DNA from: Streptomyces bicolor
GTDB taxonomy: Bacteria > Actinomycetota > Actinomycetes > Streptomycetales > Streptomycetaceae
Length of the DNA stretch: 64,000 bases
Direction: 5' to 3'
Assembly: GCF_000719285.1 (NCBI RefSeq)
Contig: NZ_JOFS01000011.1
Span: forward strand, 1 to 64,000
Positions within the stretch are counted from its first letter, which is position 1. Every line of letters begins with the position of its first letter. Below the pieces are notes generated by a model that was not told where the DNA came from, made no database searches, and saw nothing but the letters and a program-made list of their open reading frames with translations. Positions 34,861 through 43,281 of this stretch are shown here, in pieces. The position numbers and the translations under genes are program-made.

Positions 34861-36039
34861 TCACACGGGGAGCGGAAGTCCCGAGTAGTTCGCCGCCAGT
34901 TCGGCGGCCGCGTGACGGGATGCGGTGATCCGGCGCAGCCGTGCGAGCTGCATCCGGTCGTCGAACGCATCCCCATTTGGTTGAGCGTGCAACATCCTAG
35001 TCATGTCGTCGGAGAAACGGGTGGCCTGCCACACCCTCTGAAGACACAACTCCGAGTACTCGTCGAGAAGGTGTGCGCCACCTGTGCGATACAGCGCGAT
35101 GAGGGCGCGGGCGAGCACCCGTACGTCCGAGACCGCGAGGTTGAGGCCCTTGGCGCCGGTCGGCGGGACGATGTGGGCGGCGTCCCCGGCGAGCAGGAGC
35201 CGGCCGTGGCGCATCGGCTCGTGGACGTAACTGCGCATCGTCGTCACGGACTTGGAGGTGATGGGGCCGCGGTTCAGCGTCCAGTCGCCGTCGATGGCGA
35301 AGCGCGCGGCGAGTTCGTCCCAGACGCGGTCGTCGGGCCAGTCGGCGGGGTCGGTGTCGTTGGGGACCTGGAGATAGAGCCGGGAGACGGACGGTGAGCG
35401 CATGCTGTGCAGGGCGAACCCGCGTTCACCGCGCGCATAGATCAACTCATCGCAGGACGGCGGCACTTCGGCCAGGATGCCGAGCCAGGAGTAGGGGTAG
35501 TCGTGCGCGTACGACCGCCCGGCCCCGGCCGGGAAGGCGTCGCGGGAGACGCCGTGGAAGCCGTCGCAGCCGGCGACCCAGTCGCAGGTCAGCGTCTGCT
35601 CGCGACCCTCGTGCCGGAACCGGACGACGGGTGCGTCGCTCTCCGGTTTCTCGACCGCGAGGGCCTCGGCCTCGAACAACAGCGGTGGCCCGTCCTCGAG
35701 TTGGAGGGCGACGAGGTCCTTCACGATCTCGGTCTGGGCGTAGATCGTCACGGTACGGCCGCCGGTGAGGGCCGGGAAGTCGATGTGGTGACGTTCCCGG
35801 GCGAAGCGCAGCTCGATGCCCTGGTGCACCAGGCCCTCGGCCTGCAGCCGCTCGGCGGCGCCGGCCTCCTGCAACGCGTGGACCGTGCCCTGCTCCAGCA
35901 TCCCGGCCCGCTGGCGCTGCTCGACGTACTCCCGCGTCCGGCACTCCAGGACCACGCAGTCGATGCCGGCACGGTGCAGCAGGCGCGCGAGCAGCAGTCC
36001 GGCGGGGCCGCCGCCGACGATGCCGACCCTCGTGCGCAT
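34861..36039 (-). CDS. pobA: 4-hydroxybenzoate 3-monooxygenase
   Basis: A 392-residue flavoprotein hydroxylase that converts 4-hydroxybenzoate to protocatechuate. The FAD motif GGGPAG (9-14), the Arg-rich ECRTREYVEQRQRAGMLEQG segment typical of PobA, AGCDGFHGVSR (DG motif) and LLLAGDAAHIVPPTGAKGLN are all intact. Length equals the Pseudomonas enzyme. It forms an operon with the aldehyde dehydrogenase and follows a LacI-type regulator by 54 bases. No pca genes are in the window. Confidence 0.95.
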   Translation of the reverse strand: MRTRVGIVGGGPAGLLLARLLHRAGIDCVVLECRTREYVEQRQRAGMLEQGTVHALQEAGAAERLQAEGLVHQGIELRFARERHHIDFPALTGGRTVTIYAQTEIVKDLVALQLEDGPPLLFEAEALAVEKPESDAPVVRFRHEGREQTLTCDWVAGCDGFHGVSRDAFPAGAGRSYAHDYPYSWLGILAEVPPSCDELIYARGERGFALHSMRSPSVSRLYLQVPNDTDPADWPDDRVWDELAARFAIDGDWTLNRGPITSKSVTTMRSYVHEPMRHGRLLLAGDAAHIVPPTGAKGLNLAVSDVRVLARALIALYRTGGAHLLDEYSELCLQRVWQATRFSDDMTRMLHAQPNGDAFDDRMQLARLRRITASRHAAAELAANYSGLPLPV

Positions 36040-36093
36040 CCCACGCCTCCCTGCCTCGGCGGTACCTCCTGCGCCGGCCGGACACGCGGTCCC

Positions 36094-37128
36094 TCAGCTG
36101 GACTCGCGGTGCACCACCGACGCCCCCAGCACCTTGTGCGTCTCGGGCGCGGCGCCGGGGCTCTGCACCGCGCGGTCGACCAGTTCCGCGAGGTCCCGGC
36201 CGGACGGCAGCTCTATGTGGACGGTGCTCAGCCTAGGCCGCAGCAGCCGTCCGAGCATCAGGTCGTCGGCGCCGATGACGGCCGTGTCGGCGGGGATGCG
36301 CAGGCCTTCGTCCTGCAGGGCGCGCATCAGCAGCATCGCGTACTCGTCGTTGTAGGCGAACACGGCGTCGAGACCGAGGTCGCGCCAGCGGGCGGCGAGC
36401 CGTGCGGCGGCCTCCTCGTCGTAGGCGAGGGGCAGGGCGGTCACGGTGGCGTCGGTGCCCTCCAGGGCACGGCGTACCCCTTCGAGACGGGGCGTGGAGA
36501 AGGCCTTCAGCCTTTCCTCCTCGGGCACGACCACGCCGATACGGCGCCGGCCGCGGTCGTAGAGGTGGCGTCCCGCGCAGTGGCCCACGGCCTCGTAGTC
36601 CATCAACAGCGCGTGGGCGCCCTCGACGGACTCGGGGCCGAGAGTGACGACGGCCCGCGCGCCGGACCGCTTGAGCACGGTCACACCCCTGGGGCAGAGC
36701 CCGGAGCCCGGCACCAGGACGGCGACCGGACGCAGCTCGGCCCACGCGCGGGCGGCCTCGTCGCCGCGCAGACCGACGCTTCCGTGCTGTACGACGGTGT
36801 AGTCGAGGCGACCGAGCGCGGCCTGGAGGTCGCCGAGGAACCGGCTGTAGAGCGGGCCGCCGGAAAAGCTCGGTGCGGGCATCAGGACCATGCGGCTGTG
36901 CCCGGCGCGCAGGCTGCGGGCGGCCGCGTGCGGGACGTACCCCAGCTCCTTCGCGGCCTCGTGGACGCGGCGGCGGGTGGGCTCGCTGATCCGGACGGCG
37001 CTGGTGTTGTTGAGGACGTAGGAGACGGTCGCGCGCGAGACGCCGGCCAGGCGGGCCACATCGGCGCTCGTGGGTACCGAGCGCGGTGCGGGGGAAGCGG
37101 GCGCGGGCGTTTTCGGTATCTGCACCAT
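36094..37128 (-). CDS. LacI family regulator, probably of pobA
   Basis: A 344-residue regulator. HTH: TSADVARLAGVSRATVSYVL then NNTSAVRISEPTRRRVHEAA; the effector domain follows with DAVFAYNDEYAMLLMRALQD and AVIGADDLMLGRLLRPRLST. It is encoded on the same strand just before pobA. Known pobA regulators are of other families, so LacI control would be less usual. The start is either ATG at 37128 or 12 bases upstream at 37140. Confidence 0.88.
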   Translation of the reverse strand: MVQIPKTPAPASPAPRSVPTSADVARLAGVSRATVSYVLNNTSAVRISEPTRRRVHEAAKELGYVPHAAARSLRAGHSRMVLMPAPSFSGGPLYSRFLGDLQAALGRLDYTVVQHGSVGLRGDEAARAWAELRPVAVLVPGSGLCPRGVTVLKRSGARAVVTLGPESVEGAHALLMDYEAVGHCAGRHLYDRGRRRIGVVVPEEERLKAFSTPRLEGVRRALEGTDATVTALPLAYDEEAAARLAARWRDLGLDAVFAYNDEYAMLLMRALQDEGLRIPADTAVIGADDLMLGRLLRPRLSTVHIELPSGRDLAELVDRAVQSPGAAPETHKVLGASVVHRESS

Positions 37129-37198
37129 GACGTACCGCATCCTTGCAGAAGCTGTGAGCGAGGCTCAGCTCAGGGCCCCCGCCTGTTCACCTCCCCGT

Positions 37199-37855
37199 TC
37201 ACGTCCCCGTGCTCGTCACGCGGGCGACCAGGTCGGTCCAGCCGTTCTCCAGCCGCTCCATCGGCATCCCGCACTGCCTGTTCAGGTGGTTGATCAGGGC
37301 GGGGTCCAGATACGCCATGAGCGTCTGGGCGAGGAGATCGCAGTCGGCGTCGGGCAGGATCTGCCGCAGCAGCATCGTGACGTGGGTGTGCAGCCCCCGG
37401 CGCGCGGGGTGGCTGAAGCGGCGGGTCGGCTCCGGCTGGGCGGCCAGGTGCAGGTCCAGTTGCTCGGCCGTGCGGTACAGCACCGCCCGGCCGAACGCGT
37501 GCAGCCGCTCGACCGGCGGCGCCCCGGGGCCCAGCGGCGGCGGCCCGCCGAGGAAGTCGGCCTGCAGCTTCCTCGCGGAGTGGTCCAGCAACGCCGTCAG
37601 CAGGCCGGTGCGGTCGCCGAAGCGGCGGAAGACCGTGCCCTTGCCCACGCCGGCCGCCGCGGCCACCGCCTCCATCGTGACCCCGGCCGCGCCGTGCTCC
37701 GCGATCAGCTCGGCGGCCGCCTCCAGCAGCCGGGCGCGGTTGCGGGCCGCGTCGGCACGCAGGCAGGGCTCGTCGGGGGCGGAGCCGACCTCCAGCAACC
37801 GAGGCGTGTCGAGGGGCTCCTGAGGCTGCGGGAAGAGCGGCAGGTCGGCGGACAT
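37199..37855 (-). CDS. TetR family repressor
   Basis: A 218-residue regulator: HTH at ARNRARLLEAAAELIAEHGA, VTMEAVAAAAGVGKGTVFRR then FGDRTGLLTALL, and a helical ligand domain with a C-terminal TetR_C part. It diverges from the FMN reductase gene, and two identical-architecture sites GGACCnCGGTCC lie between. ATG at 37855 is chosen; an ATG-proximal alternative at 37873 adds six residues. Confidence 0.92.
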   Translation of the reverse strand: MSADLPLFPQPQEPLDTPRLLEVGSAPDEPCLRADAARNRARLLEAAAELIAEHGAAGVTMEAVAAAAGVGKGTVFRRFGDRTGLLTALLDHSARKLQADFLGGPPPLGPGAPPVERLHAFGRAVLYRTAEQLDLHLAAQPEPTRRFSHPARRGLHTHVTMLLRQILPDADCDLLAQTLMAYLDPALINHLNRQCGMPMERLENGWTDLVARVTSTGT

Positions 37856-37886
37856 GAAGCCAGCGTAAAGCATCGGGAATGAAACT

Positions 37887-37898
37887 GGACCACGGTCC
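37887..37898. promoter_or_regulatory. TetR operator 1
   Basis: GGACCACGGTCC: inverted halves GGACC/GGTCC separated by two bases, 32 bases from the tetR start. Confidence 0.75.
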
Positions 37899-37921
37899 GG
37901 TTAAGGTGCTAGAAAGTAAGC

Positions 37922-37933
37922 GGACCTCGGTCC
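37922..37933. promoter_or_regulatory. TetR operator 2
   Basis: GGACCTCGGTCC, 11 of 12 identical to operator 1 and 35 bases further on, within the flanking perfect palindrome-like CGGACCTCGGTCCG. It lies 40 bases before the reductase start. Confidence 0.8.
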
Positions 37934-37972
37934 GGATCGTAACGGCAGTGTTTCAGCACCCTGGGAGTTCGC

Positions 37973-38536
37973 ATGTCTGTTCGCATCCTCGCGCTCGTCG
38001 GCAGCCTTCGTGCCGGTTCGCACAACCGTCAGCTGGCCGAGGCGGCCGTCAAGCTCGCTCCCGAGGGCGCCGAGGTCGTGCTCTTCGAGGGCCTGGCCGA
38101 CATCCCCTTCTACAACGAGGACATCGACGTCGAGGGCAGCGTCCCCGCCGCCGCCATCAAGCTGCGCGAGGCCGCACAGGCCTCCGATGCGTTCCTGCTC
38201 TTCTCCCCCGAGTACAACGGCACCATCCCGGCCGTGCTGAAGAACGCCATCGACTGGCTGTCCCGCCCGTACGGCGCCGGCGCCTTCGGCGGCAAGCCGG
38301 TCGCCGTGGTCGGCACCGCCTTCGGCCAGTACGGCGGCGTATGGGCGCAGGACGAGACCCGCAAGGCCGTGGGCATCGCCGGCGGCAAGGTTCTCGAGGA
38401 CGTCAAGCTGTCCATCCCGGGCTCCGTGGTCCGGTTCGCCGAGACGCACCCGGTCGACGACGCCGAGGTCGCCGCGCAGCTGACCGAGGTCATCGCACGC
38501 GTCCACGGCAACGCCGGCGAGCCGGTCGCCGCCTGA
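37973..38536 (+). CDS. NAD(P)H-dependent FMN reductase
   Basis: A 187-residue flavodoxin-fold reductase. The FMN-phosphate loop is LVGSLRAGSHNRQLAEAA, the ring-contact motif is LFSPEYNGTIPAVLKNAIDW, and GTAFGQYGG follows. Members reduce FMN, quinones, azo compounds or chromate. The TetR operators upstream indicate induction by a small molecule. The gene is followed by a strong terminator. Confidence 0.92.
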   Translation: MSVRILALVGSLRAGSHNRQLAEAAVKLAPEGAEVVLFEGLADIPFYNEDIDVEGSVPAAAIKLREAAQASDAFLLFSPEYNGTIPAVLKNAIDWLSRPYGAGAFGGKPVAVVGTAFGQYGGVWAQDETRKAVGIAGGKVLEDVKLSIPGSVVRFAETHPVDDAEVAAQLTEVIARVHGNAGEPVAA

Positions 38537-38549
38537 TCGGTACCCCTGA

Positions 38550-38582
38550 CGAGAGGCCGGCGCCCTGGGCTCCGGCCTCTCG
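38550..38582. terminator. Bidirectional terminator
   Basis: Perfect 11-bp stem CGAGAGGCCGG / CCGGCCTCTCG with an 11-base loop between the convergent FMN reductase and LysR genes. Confidence 0.85.
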
Positions 38583-38587
38583 CCGTG

Positions 38588-39493
38588 TCAGGCCACCGCC
38601 GTGGGCGCCAGCTCCCGCAGCTCCCCCAGCGCCGCCGCCACCGCCGGGCGTTCCCGGCAGCCCCGGCGAGTGCAGGTGAGCAGCTTGCGGTGCGGCTCGC
38701 CCGAGCAGCGGACGCGGCGGATCGACAGGTGCGGGGTCAGCTGGGCCAGCCGTGGGATCAGGGCGACGCCGAGGCGATGGGCGACCAGGTGGGCGGTGAC
38801 GTTCCAGTCCATGGCGTGATGCATCACGTTCGGGGTGAACCCGGCCGCCCCGCACGCCGACATCACATGCGGACGGCACGGGCTGTCCGGCACCGGCGCG
38901 ATCCAGTCCTCGTGCGCGGCCTCCGCCAGGTCCACCCGATTACGTCGGGCCAGCGGATGATCCTCCGGAACGACGAGATCGTACGGGTCGTCCAGCAGCG
39001 GCTGCTGGTCGAAGCGGGCGTCGCTCAGCGGCGGGTTGTGCGGGGTCACCTCCACCACCGCCAGGTCGACCTGACCCTCGAAGAGCAGGTCGAAGCTCGC
39101 CGGGACGCCGGTCTCCTGGATGCGCACGGTCAGCCTCGGGTGCCGCTCCCGCAGGCGTACGGCCATCGGCGCCAGCAGCACCGACACGGCCATGGGAAAA
39201 CCGCAGACGCGCAGCTGGCCGGTGGGGGCGCTGTGTTCTGCGCGCAGGTCGAGTTCGGCCTCCTCCCAGCGCGCCGCGATCGCGTCGGCGTGTGCGAGCA
39301 GGCTCTCGGCGGCCGCGGTGAGGCGCACCCCTCGGCCCTGCGGTTCGAGCAGGTCGACGCCCAGTTCGCGGGCGAGCTGGCGGATCTGCTGGGAAGCGGC
39401 GGAGGGCGTGAAGTGCAGGGCGTTGGCGGCGGCGGTGACCGTGCCGTAGTGCGCCACGGCCCTCAGCACATGCAGTCGGCGCAGGTCAATCAT
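38588..39493 (-). CDS. LysR family regulator
   Basis: A 301-residue regulator. N-terminal HTH MIDLRRLHVLRAVAHYGTVT then AAANALHFTPSAASQQIRQL, followed by a LysR substrate domain. It diverges from a small zinc-ribbon-like gene at 39624, its only plausible adjacent target. ATG at 39493 fits the family start. Confidence 0.92.
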   Translation of the reverse strand: MIDLRRLHVLRAVAHYGTVTAAANALHFTPSAASQQIRQLARELGVDLLEPQGRGVRLTAAAESLLAHADAIAARWEEAELDLRAEHSAPTGQLRVCGFPMAVSVLLAPMAVRLRERHPRLTVRIQETGVPASFDLLFEGQVDLAVVEVTPHNPPLSDARFDQQPLLDDPYDLVVPEDHPLARRNRVDLAEAAHEDWIAPVPDSPCRPHVMSACGAAGFTPNVMHHAMDWNVTAHLVAHRLGVALIPRLAQLTPHLSIRRVRCSGEPHRKLLTCTRRGCRERPAVAAALGELRELAPTAVA

Positions 39494-39623
39494 GAAGGCC
39501 ACGCTTCAAGGTGTCGTCCGGAAAGTCAACCTGGACGTGTACGAAGGCGCATCGCACCCTTGGTTGTGTCGCGACGGTCAACCAGCCACACGGTCAACCA
39601 ACCACGAGGTACGAGGAGTCGCC

Positions 39624-39842
39624 ATGACCAGCCCGACCGGCACCGTCTGCCCGCACTGCGGGTGGCCCGACGGCGCCGAGCCCTTCCAGGTGCTCTCCCG
39701 GCACGGCACCGCGGCGGGCCACACGCTGTGGACGCGCTGCGGCTGCGGATCGCTGCAGATGCGGGTCGTCGACGGCCGCGGGACGCGGGTCGTGTCCCGC
39801 AGCCGTCCCGCCGAGGCTCAGTCGAGTTCGGCCAGCCGCTGA
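39624..39842 (+). CDS. Small zinc-ribbon-like protein
   Basis: A 72-residue protein starting MTSPTGTVCPHCGWPDGAEP, with CPHC early and CGCGS later, a possible four-cysteine zinc ribbon. The ribosome site GAGGAG is well placed. It is likely a conserved Streptomyces protein of unknown role. Its 3' end overlaps the convergent LLM oxidoreductase gene by 25 bases. Confidence 0.7.
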   Translation: MTSPTGTVCPHCGWPDGAEPFQVLSRHGTAAGHTLWTRCGCGSLQMRVVDGRGTRVVSRSRPAEAQSSSASR

Positions 39843-40699
39843 ACGGCCGGGGCCACGAAGCTCTCCATCCAGGCGGAGGTCTCGCCCAGGCGCGGGGAGA
39901 GGATCACGGTGTCGATCCCGAGCTTGGTGTAGCCCGTGATCTCCCGGGTGAACGCGTCGAGGTCGCCCTCGGTGGCCGGGTCCCCGCCGTAGGCGACCGT
40001 CTTGCGGATCGCGTCGTAGTCACGTCCCTCGGTGTCGCAGTGGCCGCGCAGCACGTCGAGCTTGTGCCTGACCTCCTCCGGTGAGGTGGTGAACAGGTTG
40101 CACGCGTCGCCGTAGCGGGCCACCAGCCGGAGCGTCTTCTTCTCCCCTCCCCCGCCGATCATGATCTCGGGGTGCGGGGCGCTGATCGGCGCGGGCACAC
40201 AGAGGGTCTCGGCCAGCCGGTAGTGCTTGCCCTCGAAGGGCCCGTCGGTCTCCGGATCCCACATCTGGAGGCAGATCCGCAGGGTCTCCTCCAGCCGCTC
40301 GAAGCGCTCGGCGACCGACGGGAACGGCACCCCGAGCCCCTCGTGCTCGCGGCCGTACCAGGCGGCGCCGATCCCGAGGGTGGCCCGGCCGCCGGACAGC
40401 ACGTCGAGTGTGGTGGCGATCTTGGCGAGCAGGCCGGGGTGGCGGTAGGTCACGCCGGTCACCAGGGCGCCGAGGCGGACCGTGGAGGTGTGGGCGGCGA
40501 GGAAGCCGAGGGTCGTGTAGGCCTCCAGCATGGGGTCCTCGGCACGGCCGTTGAACTCCATCTGGAAGTAGTGGTCCATCACCGACAGCCAGCTCACCCC
40601 GGCCGCCTCGGCGGCGGCGCCCGCGGCGGCGAGTTCGGCACCGAGCGCGGGGCCTCCACCGGAATGGTCGAAACGGTTGATGTGCACTCCGACCCGCAT
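39818..40699 (-). CDS. LLM-class F420-dependent oxidoreductase
   Basis: A 293-residue luciferase-like TIM-barrel enzyme: MRVGVHINRFDHSGGG, SWLSVMDHYFQMEF, LGALVTGVTYRHPGLLAKIA, GRATLGIGAAWYGREHEGLG and IMIGGGGEKKTLRLVARYGD. These are the usual F420-type signatures (TIGR03560-like). The substrate is unknown. ATG at 40699 has GGAG upstream. Confidence 0.9.
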   Translation of the reverse strand: MRVGVHINRFDHSGGGPALGAELAAAGAAAEAAGVSWLSVMDHYFQMEFNGRAEDPMLEAYTTLGFLAAHTSTVRLGALVTGVTYRHPGLLAKIATTLDVLSGGRATLGIGAAWYGREHEGLGVPFPSVAERFERLEETLRICLQMWDPETDGPFEGKHYRLAETLCVPAPISAPHPEIMIGGGGEKKTLRLVARYGDACNLFTTSPEEVRHKLDVLRGHCDTEGRDYDAIRKTVAYGGDPATEGDLDAFTREITGYTKLGIDTVILSPRLGETSAWMESFVAPAVQRLAELD

Positions 40700-40911
40700 G
40701 GCCTGTCTCCGTTCACCCGGACCGTTCACCGACGCCGACGACGCTAGTTCTTCGAGCGCTCTCGAAGTCAAGGCAACCCGGCGAGTCGGTCGCCCAGTCA
40801 GCGGCACGGTCGGCTCCTGGCCGGGCGCCCGCGCCTACGGCCGCCTCGGCCGGACCGGGGTGTGTGCGCTGGTCGCGGCGCTCACGGCTGTTGCGCCGGC
40901 AGGGCATCTGT

Positions 40912-41877
40912 TCACATGCGTGCGGCGTCTGTCCGCTCCTGCTTCTTGGAAGCGCGCAGGCTGGTCACCGTCGTCACCGCCAGAACGAGCACGATGAAGC
41001 CGAGCGAGAAGGGGATGCTGATCTCGGGGACGTGGACGCCGGACTCGTGGAGCGCGTGCAGGACGAGCTTGACGCCGATGAAGCCGAGGATGATCGACAG
41101 GCCGTAGCTGAGGTGGACGAGCTTCTTCAGCAGGCCGCCGATCAGGAAGTAGAGCTGCCTGAGGCCCATCAGCGCGAATGCGTTGGCGGTGAAGACGATG
41201 TACGGGTCCTGGGTCAGCCCGTAGATCGCGGGGATGGAGTCGAGGGCGAACAGGACGTCGGTGGAGCCGATCGCCAGCATCACGACCAGCATCGGGGTCA
41301 TGATCCGCTTGCCGTTCTCGGTGATGAACAGCTTGGTGCCGTGGTAGCGGTCGGCCACGCCGAACCGCTTCTCCGCCATCCGCAGCAGCTTGTTCTCCTG
41401 GTACTCCTCCTCGTGCTCCTCCTTGCGGGCGTCCTGGACCAGCTTCCAGGCGGTCCAGATCAGGAAGGCGCCGAAGACGTAGAACACCCAGGAGAACGTG
41501 GAGATGATCGCCGCGCCGGCCGCGATGAAGGCGGCGCGCAGCACCAGGGCCATGATCACGCCGATCATCAGGACGCGTTGCTGGTACTGCGAGGGCACCG
41601 CGAACTTCGCCATGATCAGGACGAAGACGAAGAGGTTGTCGACGCTGAGCGACTTCTCCGTGATGTACCCGGCGAAGAACTCCCCCGTGGGCCGGGCGCC
41701 GCCGTAGTAGAACAGCCCCAGGCCGAACAGACAGGCCAGTACGACCCAGACGATCGTCCAGGTCCCCGCTTCCCTGATCGACACGTCGTGGGGCTTGCGA
41801 CCGATGAAGAAGTCGACGGCGACCAGCGCGCACAGGGCCACGATGGTCAGCAGCCAGACGGAGAGGGAAACGTTCAC
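40912..41877 (-). CDS. TerC family membrane protein
   Basis: A 321-residue integral membrane protein with about nine helices. The metal-site motifs are intact: EKSLSVDNLFVFVLIM and GSTDVLFALDSIPAIYGLTQ, plus a cytoplasmic charged loop (ARKEEHEEEYQENK). TerC/Alx proteins handle manganese or are linked to tellurium resistance and secreted metalloprotein loading. GTG at 41877 has AGGAG upstream. A three-stem structured element lies in the leader at 41992-42040. Confidence 0.92.
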   Translation of the reverse strand: MNVSLSVWLLTIVALCALVAVDFFIGRKPHDVSIREAGTWTIVWVVLACLFGLGLFYYGGARPTGEFFAGYITEKSLSVDNLFVFVLIMAKFAVPSQYQQRVLMIGVIMALVLRAAFIAAGAAIISTFSWVFYVFGAFLIWTAWKLVQDARKEEHEEEYQENKLLRMAEKRFGVADRYHGTKLFITENGKRIMTPMLVVMLAIGSTDVLFALDSIPAIYGLTQDPYIVFTANAFALMGLRQLYFLIGGLLKKLVHLSYGLSIILGFIGVKLVLHALHESGVHVPEISIPFSLGFIVLVLAVTTVTSLRASKKQERTDAARM

Positions 41878-41991
41878 AGGTGCTACTCCTGGTGCAGGTG
41901 AGGCTCTGACAGCGTGATCGCCGACCTGTGGTTCCTTCCACCCACAGCAGGTGAACAGAGAGTCATGTCCTGGCAATCTCCCGGACGTGAG

Positions 41992-42040
41992 GGAGCCACC
42001 CGCCGTACGGCGGGCAGGTTCCGCCGAACGGCGGCGCTCC
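41992..42040 (-). promoter_or_regulatory. Structured three-stem element in the terC leader
   Basis: An outer stem GGAGC/GCTCC encloses two perfect hairpins, CCCGCCGTACGGCGGG (41999-42014) and CCGCCGAACGGCGG (42021-42034). It is about 115 bases upstream of terC and 90 before the esterase gene. TerC genes are often under Mn riboswitches (yybP-ykoY), but I do not see that consensus here. It could equally be a bidirectional terminator-like structure. Confidence 0.4.
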
Positions 42041-42129
42041 GGTAGAGGCGGGTGCGCGGATCATGGCCGCACAGTCGCAGAGCCGCCGGGCACGCGTGCC
42101 CCCGTGTGACCCCCGTGTGAGGAGAAGCC

Positions 42130-43104
42130 ATGACCCAGGTCCCGCCCCCGTTCGATCCCGAGCTCGCCGCCGCCCTGGAGCTCATCAGGGACGTGATCTC
42201 GCCCGGCCTGACGATGGACGAGATAGCCGAGGTCCGCCGGGGTCCGGGCATCCAGATGCTGGCCGAGCTGGATCTGACCATGGGCGGATTCTTCGAGGTC
42301 GAGGACCGTACGGTGCCCGGCCCGGAGGGCGCCCCCGAGATCTCCCTGCTGATCTGCCGGCCGGCCGCCCGGGCGGTCGCGGCTCCGCGGCCGGTGATCT
42401 ACCACATCCACGGCGGCGGCCTGGTCATCGGCAACAACCGGGTCGGCGTGGACATCCCGCTGGCGTGGGCGAAAGAGGTGGACGCGATCGTGGTGTCCGT
42501 GGAGTACCGCCTCGCACCCGAGCACCCGTACCCGGCGCAGATCGATGACGTGTACGCCGGCCTCGAGTGGACCGCGAAGCACGCGGCCGAGCTGGGCGGC
42601 GACCCGCAGCGGATCGTCGTGGCCGGTGCCAGCGCGGGTGGCGGACTGTCCGCGGCGCTCGCGCTGCTGACCCGGGACCGCCAGGGCCCGGAGGTGATCG
42701 GCCAGATGCTGATGTGCCCGATGCTGGACGACCGCAACGACAGTCCTTCCGTCCATCAGATGGCGGGCCTCGGCATCTGGGACCGTACGGCCAACGAGAC
42801 CGGCTGGACGGCGCTGCTCCGTGAGCGTCGGGGTGGGCCCGACGTGCCCGCGTACGCGGCGCCTGCCCGTGCCGAGGACCTGTCGGGGCTGCCCCCCGCC
42901 TTCCTGGATGTCGGCTCCGCGGAGACCTTCCGTGACGAGGTCGTCGCCTATGCGTCGCGGATCTGGCAGGCCGGTGGCGTGGCCGAGCTGCATGTGTGGC
43001 CCGGTGGGTTCCACGGGTTCGACGGGTTCGCGCCTCAGGCGGCGTTGTCGCGGGCGTGTCGGGGAGCGCATCTGGCGTGGTTGAAGAGGCTGTTGGGTGA
43101 GTGA
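42130..43104 (+). CDS. Alpha/beta hydrolase, hormone-sensitive lipase type
   Basis: A 324-residue esterase. Oxyanion motif IHGGG (in VIYHIHGGGLVIGN), nucleophile Ser in GASAGGG, and the acid and histidine in LDVGSAETFRDE and GGFHGFDGF. This set is typical of the bacterial HSL family, which acts on short acyl esters. GAGGAG precedes the ATG. Confidence 0.92.
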   Translation: MTQVPPPFDPELAAALELIRDVISPGLTMDEIAEVRRGPGIQMLAELDLTMGGFFEVEDRTVPGPEGAPEISLLICRPAARAVAAPRPVIYHIHGGGLVIGNNRVGVDIPLAWAKEVDAIVVSVEYRLAPEHPYPAQIDDVYAGLEWTAKHAAELGGDPQRIVVAGASAGGGLSAALALLTRDRQGPEVIGQMLMCPMLDDRNDSPSVHQMAGLGIWDRTANETGWTALLRERRGGPDVPAYAAPARAEDLSGLPPAFLDVGSAETFRDEVVAYASRIWQAGGVAELHVWPGGFHGFDGFAPQAALSRACRGAHLAWLKRLLGE

Positions 43105-43281
43105 GGCGTTCGCCTGTTCGTCTGCCAGGTTCAGTGATGGTGCGGGTCGTGTGTGGCTTGTCGCGCCCACGCGGTGGAGCCGCATATTGATACAGCCCCG
43201 CGCCCCTTGGGTACGTCGCCCTGCCCGGCGTTCTCATGCTCGGGCTCCCGGTCCCTTGACCGCATACCGCACCATGGGCCC

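Noticed and set aside
41878..42129. yybP-ykoY manganese riboswitch before terC
   Set aside because: The conserved aptamer loops are not seen; only the three-stem structure is reported.
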